Under the pieces are notes generated by a model. That model saw only the letters and a list, made by a program, of their open reading frames with translations. It searched no databases and was not told the DNA's origin. This document shows positions 58,108 to 64,000 of a stretch of 64,000 bases of DNA, one piece after another. Position numbers and translations under genes: made by a program. Numbering within the stretch: position 1 is the first letter of the stretch; each line of letters starts with the position of its first letter. The DNA comes from Stigonema ocellatum SAG 48.90 = DSM 106950 (GTDB lineage Bacteria > Cyanobacteriota > Cyanobacteriia > Cyanobacteriales > Nostocaceae): assembly GCA_016903675.1 (NCBI GenBank), contig JADQBA010000008.1, forward strand, positions 1-64,000, written 5' to 3'.

Positions 58108-60270
58108 ATGCCTCCCCTCGGTGTTGGTTCTAGTGACTTTACTAATACTACTACATTAAAAACAGGAGAAGCCAAGCTTTGGATTTTATTGGTAGGAGTT
58201 AACGAATACCGGGATCAAAGCTTGCCTTCTTTGCGCTACCCGGCGTTAGATTGCCAAGGCTTAGGAGAAGCACTCTCCAAAGCCACCCAAGGATTTCCTA
58301 ATAAAGAAGTAATTGTTCATCATGATTTTGCAGCACAACCCCCTACCTTGCAAATGATTCGTAGCAGCCTGCAAAAAATTGTTTCACAATCTCGCTCTCA
58401 AGACTCAATCCTGTTATACTTCTCAGGGCATGGAATGTTAGAGCCGAATACTCAGCAGGCTGTCCTGTGTTTGGCAGATACTCACAGAGATGACTTGTTT
58501 GGTACTGGGTTAGGTATGCAAGAACTGTTGGAAATATTAGGGTCTAGTCCCGCTAACCAACAGTTATTATGTTTAGACACCTGTCATAGTGGTGATATGA
58601 GGTTGGTGGGCAAAAACAGCGGTAGCGCTAGAGATGGAAACATCCCTTCGACTTTACCCAACACCACAACACAGCTGATGGATGTCTTGAGAAAACGTGC
58701 TGCTCAAAGTAAGGGATTTTGCGCCTTGCTATCATGCGATCAAGGACAACAGTCGTGGGAGTTTCCAGAATTAGGACATGGAGTCTTCACTTATTATTTA
58801 ATGCGGGGACTTTTGGGTGAAGCAGCTGACTCCAATGGATTTATTGAAGCAGACGGACTTTACAAATATGTTTATCGGCAGACGCTACAATATATTAATA
58901 AAGTAAACCAGCAACTGCATCTAATTAATCAGCAGAAGCTCAACCGTGGAGATAGTCACCTTTATCGAGAATATCCCCTACAAACACCTAAACGAATTGT
59001 AGAAGGAGTAGGAGAATTAATTATTGGATACAAGCCAGCCGAAGCTGAATGCCACAAGCAGCGGCGTGCCCTTGTTATTGATGGACTCTCAAATAAGAAA
59101 ACTACTATTAACTTGAGTCTATTATTCACTGGGGCTGGTGGTTTTGAGGTAGAACATTTTCCGCAAAAAGGCAAAAATTGGTCAGAAATACGGGGAACAA
59201 TCCAAGAATTTACTCGTTGGCAGAGTGAATCAAAAACAAATTCCTCTTTTCAACCAGGGGCGGTAAAAGATACAGCAACAGCATTATTGTACTTACGCGG
59301 GTACGTCGAAGAAATCGAAGATGGAGAAGCCTGGTTGATTTTAAGTGATGGGATGCGCCTGAGTCGTTCTTGGTTAAGACAAGAGTTACGCCGCGCTCAA
59401 CAAATTCAGCAAATAATTATCCTGGATTTAATTACCTCAGATTCTTACTCTGCTAGTACTGTAGAGAATTGGATAGAGGATTTGCAATGTGGCACAGAGC
59501 ATGGACAATGTTTAATAGTTGGCGCAACAGATGCACACAAACCTGAATTATTTTCCCAAACACTTCTAGAAACCCTTGCAGTCGTGAATCCGCAAGTCGG
59601 ATTACCAGTTGCTAAATGGATTACTCAATTACAAAAGCTTGCGCCAACCAAAGGAATTAAGCTACATACCTGGCTGTCAGGCATACAACCAGTAATAGAT
59701 ATTTTACCAGGTAATATTAGCACGATTGTTCATGATTTCCGGGAGCAAAAAGTACCTGACAAAATTAAAGTAGGGGAAGTAGGGGAAGTAGGGGGAAGAA
59801 TTTCTGACTCATCTCCCGGAACTCTGTTCTTAAGTTCAGAACAGTATGCCAACCTGGAAAAGTTGCTGAAGCAATACCTAGGGGCGATCGCACCTATAAT
59901 TTTACAAAAAGAGATCGCACAGGCAGCAAATCGTCAAGAATTAGTGGAGAATTTAGCTGGTTACCTGATCCCACAGCAACAACAACAATTTAAGAAGCAA
60001 GCAACGGCTATATTAGAAATATCCACTGTCTCATCTCAAGCTCAGTCAGATAAATCCTCAACAAGGGAATATCAAATAATAGATGCTAAGTTTGTGAGTA
60101 AATGCGAACGTGAGTTAGCTTATTCAATTGGTCCAATTGCTAGTTTTATAGTTAAAGAGGTTTTGCAATCTCACCCGCAAATTTCCTTACAAGAGTTTGT
60201 CAATAATTTGGCAAAAAAAATTCCCCAACCAAAACAAGCTATAGAGTTTCAGCGGCGTATGTTTGAGTAG
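58108..60270 (+). CDS. Caspase-family (peptidase C14) protease
   Basis: I chose the ATG at 58108 (AGGA twelve bases upstream); a TTG at 58054 would add 18 residues. The p20-like caspase domain begins KLWILLVGVNEYRDQSLPSLRYPALDC. It keeps the catalytic His in ILLYFSGHG (126, counted from the TTG) and Cys in LLCLDTCHSGD (177). The middle 300 residues (ALVIDGLSNKKTTINLSLLFTGAGGFEVEHF) look like a second, inactive caspase-like or regulatory fold. An in-frame repeat, KVGEVGEVGGR, precedes a C-terminal helical domain (FVSKCERELAYSIGPIASFIV) shared with the relic at 55 kb. Cyanobacterial orthocaspases cleave after Arg/Lys and are linked to stress and cell death. Confidence 0.9.
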   Translation: MPPLGVGSSDFTNTTTLKTGEAKLWILLVGVNEYRDQSLPSLRYPALDCQGLGEALSKATQGFPNKEVIVHHDFAAQPPTLQMIRSSLQKIVSQSRSQDSILLYFSGHGMLEPNTQQAVLCLADTHRDDLFGTGLGMQELLEILGSSPANQQLLCLDTCHSGDMRLVGKNSGSARDGNIPSTLPNTTTQLMDVLRKRAAQSKGFCALLSCDQGQQSWEFPELGHGVFTYYLMRGLLGEAADSNGFIEADGLYKYVYRQTLQYINKVNQQLHLINQQKLNRGDSHLYREYPLQTPKRIVEGVGELIIGYKPAEAECHKQRRALVIDGLSNKKTTINLSLLFTGAGGFEVEHFPQKGKNWSEIRGTIQEFTRWQSESKTNSSFQPGAVKDTATALLYLRGYVEEIEDGEAWLILSDGMRLSRSWLRQELRRAQQIQQIIILDLITSDSYSASTVENWIEDLQCGTEHGQCLIVGATDAHKPELFSQTLLETLAVVNPQVGLPVAKWITQLQKLAPTKGIKLHTWLSGIQPVIDILPGNISTIVHDFREQKVPDKIKVGEVGEVGGRISDSSPGTLFLSSEQYANLEKLLKQYLGAIAPIILQKEIAQAANRQELVENLAGYLIPQQQQQFKKQATAILEISTVSSQAQSDKSSTREYQIIDAKFVSKCERELAYSIGPIASFIVKEVLQSHPQISLQEFVNNLAKKIPQPKQAIEFQRRMFE

Positions 60271-60290
60271 CCCTCTTTTATTAGGTTTGA

Positions 60291-61184
60291 TTAATGCTTA
60301 TTATTGTTATTCAACATATTGAAAGCAATTTCTAAACTATACTTCATGCGATTGAAGGCTTCGGCTAAGTCGCCAATTTCATCTTTAGGTTGTTTACCAA
60401 AATCGGCATTCATGTCGCCAACGCTTACTTGTTCCGCCACAGCAGCAATTTTTTTAATCCGCTGTAGCACCGTCTTGTGCAACAACTGATTCATGATGAT
60501 AATGATGGTTGTAAAAATACTTGTCATAACTCCAATAACAAGAAGGAATACCCGATTAGCACTTGTGAAAATCTCATAGGCCGGAACATAAACAATTTGA
60601 GACCCAAGAACTTGATTGAGCTGCCATCCAAAACCATTGTCTTTTCCGTAAGTCACTAATTGACTTTTTGGAGCTTGTTCTGGAGTACTATGACAGCGCA
60701 GACAAGTTTTGTCTTGAATTATAAAAGGGCGGGCGCTATAAAATAGTTTTTCTCCCGATATATTTAGGAAACCGGCTGTGCTTTTTAAACCCGGAGCTTT
60801 CCGAAAATTTTCAATAATATCAGCTTCAAATTTGTCAGCTTTATCTCGCCAATTTGTTGGATTCAAAAAGGCATCTTTGTAGATAAAATTCGCGTATTCT
60901 TTGTTTTTACGTAAATTTTCAAACACCTCTCTAGAGGCAAAGGATGGTATGGCTTCTGGGATGAACTGCTGTTGAGTTTCCACTTTCGGTAATAACAAAG
61001 GCTGTACGCGATCGTTAGTATATTTTCTTACAGAGTTGGCAATTTGCATGAGAATTAAGGCTTTAGAGTTTACCTCATTCTCTGCTTCTTTTTCCAGCAC
61101 TTTTGATAAAGCGATACCACTAATTAAAATACCGCTGAGAAAAACTATTATCAAAATTAGATTGACCTTAGTTCCTATTTTCAT
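60291..61184 (-). CDS. DUF3365 (Tll0287-like) haem-binding HAMP protein
   Basis: 297 residues: membrane segment LILIIVFLSGILISGIALS, an extracytoplasmic DUF3365 domain with a c-type haem site CLRCH (161-165) plus ARPFIIQDKTCLRC and SQIVYVPAYE, a second membrane segment VFLLVIGVMTSIFTTIIIIMNQLL, and a C-terminal HAMP domain (RIKKIAAVAEQVSVGDMNADF, DEIGDLAEAFNRMKYSLE). DUF3365 proteins bind haem and are thought to sense redox or small ligands. There is no kinase, cyclase or methyl-accepting domain after HAMP, so signalling must go through a partner. It is divergent from a PhnD-like binding protein. Confidence 0.9.
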   Translation of the reverse strand: MKIGTKVNLILIIVFLSGILISGIALSKVLEKEAENEVNSKALILMQIANSVRKYTNDRVQPLLLPKVETQQQFIPEAIPSFASREVFENLRKNKEYANFIYKDAFLNPTNWRDKADKFEADIIENFRKAPGLKSTAGFLNISGEKLFYSARPFIIQDKTCLRCHSTPEQAPKSQLVTYGKDNGFGWQLNQVLGSQIVYVPAYEIFTSANRVFLLVIGVMTSIFTTIIIIMNQLLHKTVLQRIKKIAAVAEQVSVGDMNADFGKQPKDEIGDLAEAFNRMKYSLEIAFNMLNNNNKH

Positions 61185-61251
61185 GGCTTTTATTTTTGCG
61201 CTTATTTACATCTATGTTACAATCCGCTTGGTGGGTAAGTGCTGAGGTCTT

Positions 61252-61284
61252 AGAAACCCGGTTTCTTTAAGAAACCGGGTTTCT
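61252..61284. repeat. Perfect 15-bp palindrome between divergent genes
   Basis: AGAAACCCGGTTTCT and AGAAACCGGGTTTCT are exact reverse complements around tta. This unit is a frequent Nostocales dispersed repeat. Here it lies in the 174-bp gap between the DUF3365 and PhnD-like genes and could affect either transcript. Confidence 0.85.
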
Positions 61285-61358
61285 GATCTGGTGGTTAACT
61301 GAACTGTATTGATCTATGTTAGATAATAAAATTGACAAATATTTGCTCATAACTCGTG

Positions 61359-62213
61359 ATGTCAACTGAATCCCGACGTTTATTTATTTTACAGATACTA
61401 CTCCTGTTGACTGCTTGTGCATCAGACAAATCATCAAATGGACAACTTGAGTTAGTTATTGGCGTGATTAGCTATGAAGAAGGAAAGCAAGCGATAGAAA
61501 GATTTGCTCCCTTGCGTAAATATTTAGGTGACAAACTAGGAGCACTTATTCAATTAGAACCGACTTTTAATGAGAAAATAGCTATTGAGCGCATTCAGCG
61601 TCGTACTTGGTCTTTAGTCTTTGCTAGTCCTGGTTTGGCAGCAATTACAATTGCTGAATATCAATATTTTCCAATTTTCCCTTTCCAATACACTACCAAT
61701 TCCCATTCTATATTTATTGTACTAAAAAACAGCAGTTTGCGAAAATTGAAAGATTTAGAGGGTAAAATAGTTGCCCTAGGTCAACCTGGTTCTGCTACTG
61801 GATATTATTTTCCGCTGTATAATCTCTATGGTTTAACATTAGCAGAAATTTTATTGGCTCCTACACCGAAAACAGTGCTTGAATGGGTGGCACAAGGAAA
61901 GGCTGCTGCTGGTGCCATTTCCTTAGAGGAATTTTATTTGCATCGGAGAAAATTAGCTGCTACAGAGTTTCGTATATTATTTTCTGACTCTGAAACTGTT
62001 CCTCCTGGTGCTGTTTTGATTGGACAAAATGTCGAAATAAAACGTCAAGAGTTGATTCGTAATTATCTCAAAGAAGCCCCTCCTACTGTGGTTCAAGATG
62101 TTGGATATCTACCAAACTCAGAGCCACCAGATTACCGATATATGATTTCTGTAGTCAAGCGGGTAGCGTCTATTAATGCGCGTCTTAATTCCAAACCTGC
62201 GCGTCTATTTTGA
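61359..62213 (+). CDS. PhnD-like periplasmic binding lipoprotein
   Basis: 284 residues from ATG 61359 (a GTG directly before is in frame). The N-terminus is a lipoprotein signal with lipobox LLLTACAS. The rest is the phosphate/phosphonate/oxyanion-binding family: VIGVISYEEGKQAIERFAPLRKYLGDKLG, WSLVFASPGLAAITIAEYQYFP, LKDLEGKIVALGQPGSATGYYFPLYNL and QGKAAAGAISLEEF. No permease or ATPase genes accompany it, and its neighbour across the divergent promoter is a haem-HAMP receptor. It may therefore serve as a sensory binding protein rather than a transporter part. Ligand unknown. Confidence 0.87.
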   Translation: MSTESRRLFILQILLLLTACASDKSSNGQLELVIGVISYEEGKQAIERFAPLRKYLGDKLGALIQLEPTFNEKIAIERIQRRTWSLVFASPGLAAITIAEYQYFPIFPFQYTTNSHSIFIVLKNSSLRKLKDLEGKIVALGQPGSATGYYFPLYNLYGLTLAEILLAPTPKTVLEWVAQGKAAAGAISLEEFYLHRRKLAATEFRILFSDSETVPPGAVLIGQNVEIKRQELIRNYLKEAPPTVVQDVGYLPNSEPPDYRYMISVVKRVASINARLNSKPARLF

Positions 62214-62364
62214 GTAGCCTTGATTAGTGAGAGCAGTTACTAAGCGATCGTAAACATGAATATGGCTGATCGGATCACGTTCGATGTATTTTTTCCCCAA
62301 AACCTCCAAGTATTGAACCTTGTGGGCTTTCTGCTTTTATTTGTGTAATTATAATTCCCAATCC

Positions 62365-62391
62365 CCAAACCCCTTTTGTAAAGGGGTTTGG
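62365..62391. terminator. Bidirectional terminator between PhnD-like gene and carbonic anhydrase
   Basis: CCAAACCCCTT-ttgta-AAGGGGTTTGG is an 11-bp perfect stem, followed on the plus strand by ataaaaaatt, in the gap between two convergent genes. The carbonic anhydrase stop is at 62400. Confidence 0.65.
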
Positions 62392-62399
62392 ATAAAAAA

Positions 62400-63140
62400 T
62401 TAAGTTAACCAAGAGACTTTCCCACTAGCCAGGTCATAACGACCACCAGTAATTTTCAGTTTACCTTCTTTGATTAGCTTTCTGAAAATTGTCGAACTTT
62501 CCGCTAATAGTTGCTGCTGATACTGAACATTGGCCGTAACGGCATTGTCTACTAAATCGCCTTCTTTATTTTTTACCCTTTCTACAGCCGGTTTAATGTC
62601 TTCTACAAAAGTGCCAATCCTCCCAGGAAGAAGATCATTTTTGGTTGCTGCTATAACTGCACCACATTTTGTATGACCCAAAACTACAATAAGCTGTGCC
62701 CCTAACACAGATGTAGCAAACTCTAGGCTACCTATAGCGGTTGGACTCGTAACATTACCGGCAAGCCGTACAACAAATAAATCTCCTAAGCCCTGATCGA
62801 AAATGATTTCCGCAGGTACTCTCGAATCTGCACAACCAAGTATAGCAGCAAATGGATATTGAGCTACAGCAGTTTGTTCCAAACGTATTTTTGATTGGTG
62901 AGGATTAAGGCGCTTATCTTCTACAAAGCGCTTATTTCCTTCGATTAACCTATCCAAAGCAGCCTCTGAATTAATTGGTTTAGGTTTTGCTACAGTATCA
63001 GTATTAGATGGTTGTTGAGCTACAGCAGCTTGTTCTTGCCAAAGTAATTCACCAACAGCACTAGATCCAATACCGACACCACCCACACCTGCTAATTTTA
63101 AAAAATTCCGACGCCCAACAAATCCATTAATTCGGCTCAT
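62400..63140 (-). CDS. Tat-exported beta-carbonic anhydrase
   Basis: 246 residues from ATG 63140. The N-terminus has a twin-arginine motif, GRRNFLKLAGVGGVGIGSS, so the folded enzyme should be moved to the periplasm or the thylakoid lumen. The mature part is a beta-class carbonic anhydrase with zinc ligands Cys in ILGCADSRVPAE and His/Cys in VLGHTKCGAVIAA, and the D-R dyad in ADSRVP. GDLFVVRLAGNV is another family block. It interconverts CO2 and bicarbonate. An exported beta form may limit CO2 leakage or help uptake. No carboxysomal genes lie nearby. Confidence 0.92.
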   Translation of the reverse strand: MSRINGFVGRRNFLKLAGVGGVGIGSSAVGELLWQEQAAVAQQPSNTDTVAKPKPINSEAALDRLIEGNKRFVEDKRLNPHQSKIRLEQTAVAQYPFAAILGCADSRVPAEIIFDQGLGDLFVVRLAGNVTSPTAIGSLEFATSVLGAQLIVVLGHTKCGAVIAATKNDLLPGRIGTFVEDIKPAVERVKNKEGDLVDNAVTANVQYQQQLLAESSTIFRKLIKEGKLKITGGRYDLASGKVSWLT

Positions 63141-63780
63141 CACACACCTCAATTCAAGCACAAAAATTTAACTAATTTGCTATAAAAAACGTATAAGCTT
63201 ATACATCAATGTTTTATTAAATTGATACGTATAGTACCTCTGAGGCAATAAACAAATAAAATTATTGCCCCCTAGTGCTCACAAGTTTTCTTATCATTTG
63301 AATATACCAAACTTAATGCATATCTAGAAAGATTTTAATCTTTTTGAAGATTGCGAGTCCCACAAGCATGATCTCTATAAGATGCTAACTGTCCGTTTTC
63401 GATGTAAGCTAGTTCTGCAAATTACCAGGAGAGATATAGGACTTACTTATGGTACAAATTGACTATCATATGCGTCAACGGATAATGTCAAAGTACAGTT
63501 GTGGGGGCGCGGCGGCTTTGCGCCCCTACGGTGGGTGACCATGGTTCCCATTAGTTCAAAAATTAAACGTTGAGTAAGGGCGTATTGCAAGTAGCCCCTA
63601 CTGCATATCTGACGATTTTTGTCAATGCGTAAGTCCTAAGATACAGCCCTTTCAAGGTGGCGAAATTCAGAACGAAAATTGGTCATTTTAACCTTCAAAA
63701 AAACCAATTTCTCAGGACCCAAATCAGGATATATGTCCAAGAACGCAGTGATGAAAGCAGGAATTGAGGTCATTCCTGCG
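63141..63780. other. Intergenic region upstream of the carbonic anhydrase
   Basis: No gene is visible. It holds a gtgggggcgcggcggctttgcgcccctac palindrome (63500-63528), a gggcgtattgcaagtagcccc palindrome (63578-63598), and an ccctttcaaggtgg segment (63649-63662) that also occurs at about 45109-45120. No structured RNA can be claimed. Confidence 0.5.
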
Positions 63781-64000
63781 TTAGATACCGATTTCTTGGT
63801 CGTATGCTGTCAGTGCTTCAAGCGCTTTCTTGCGTTCGACCTCGACATACCGTCTGTACTGCATCAAAGAATCGAAGCGTACACGACGACGGTTCCCGAC
63901 ACGACGATAAACGATTTTGCCCTCATCAAGGAGATTGATCAGTGTTGGACGAGAGATGTTGAGCATCTCTGCCGCTTCCTGCGTCGTCAATTCGGGGTTT
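63781..64000 (-). CDS. Excisionase-type helix-turn-helix protein (partial at window edge)
   Basis: The gene runs off the right edge; 73 codons are visible, reading NPELTTQEAAEMLNISRPTL then a basic wing KIVYRRVGNRRRVRFDSLMQYRR and the tail VEVERKKALEALTAYDQEIG. This is the MerR/excisionase-like 'DNA-binding domain, excisionase family' pattern, used both by phage excisionases and by antitoxins paired with PIN toxins. The tail KALEALTAYDQEIG is of the antitoxin type. No toxin gene is seen in the 620 bp on its 3' side, up to the carbonic anhydrase. The true start lies outside the window. Confidence 0.75.
   Translation of the reverse strand, partial: NPELTTQEAAEMLNISRPTLINLLDEGKIVYRRVGNRRRVRFDSLMQYRRYVEVERKKALEALTAYDQEIGI

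Noticed and set aside
27104..64000. A full CAST island from the left end to a right end inside the window
   Set aside because: No tnsB, tnsC, tniQ or cas12k gene and no inverted right end with TGTC/GACA repeats was found, so only a solo end can be supported.

Overview
The window is chromosomal DNA of a filamentous, heterocyst-forming type (Nostocales) cyanobacterium. The evidence is the many GCGATCGC (HIP1) octamers; the order kaiA-kaiB-kaiC-tolC/hgdD, which I recall from Anabaena sp. PCC 7120; a short Anabaena-type KaiA; petL; a photosystem II S4 protein; a Ycf20-like protein; nifJ; and dense short tandem and palindromic repeats of the kind common in Nostocales.

Layout. 1-2.4 kb: aroB, petL and bioB. 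2.5-4.1 kb: an IS200/IS605-type element whose tnpB is frameshifted at the catalytic C-terminus. 4.9-10.2 kb: acetyltransferase, small secreted protein, selO, glycerate kinase, Ycf20-like protein, lipoprotein. 10.4-20.5 kb: a CBS-PAS hybrid histidine kinase divergent from kaiABC, then the TolC-type hgdD. 21-22.9 kb: a complete tnpA-tnpB element. 23-26.9 kb: membrane protein, PSII S4 protein, SDR oxidoreductase and a secreted or anchored helical protein. 27-28.3 kb: a graveyard next to tRNA-Val(GAC), holding a solitary left-end-like sequence of a Tn7-like CRISPR-associated transposon, an antitoxin whose PIN toxin is cut by a MITE, and an hsdS relic. 28.5-31.7 kb: SLH-FAS1 surface protein and a TPR/vWA relic. 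32.5-40 kb: nifJ (carrying an in-frame repeat insertion), truncated methyltransferase, Pmp3, SUI1, CAP, RNase D-like and rhodanese-like genes. 40.2-43.9 kb: a second tnpB element with an antisense RHH gene, a HigBA-like toxin-antitoxin pair and pdxA. 44-45 kb: a broken GH13 gene.

The most striking locus is 45.7-49.7 kb. It is a compact three-gene operon of sensor histidine kinase, NtrC-type sigma-54 activator (GAFTGA loop present, no DNA-binding HTH) and RpoN (sigma-54, RpoN box present). Cyanobacteria are generally described as lacking sigma-54, so a complete kinase-activator-sigma module here would be exceptional. HIP1 sites inside the kinase and activator genes argue for long residence rather than contamination. 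The operon is bracketed by same-orientation copies of one terminal-inverted-repeat element and is followed by a short relic of the adjacent ggt gene.

50-64 kb: gamma-glutamyltransferase, a DUF4082/dimethylformamidase-like protein, an IS982 relic, a sigma-70-like/DUF1822 operon divergent from a caspase-family protease (with a decayed paralogue of the caspase C-terminal domain), a haem-binding DUF3365-HAMP protein divergent from a PhnD-like lipoprotein, a Tat-exported beta-carbonic anhydrase, and an excisionase-type DNA-binding gene running off the right edge.

All assignments were made by reading the sequence. No database search was run.
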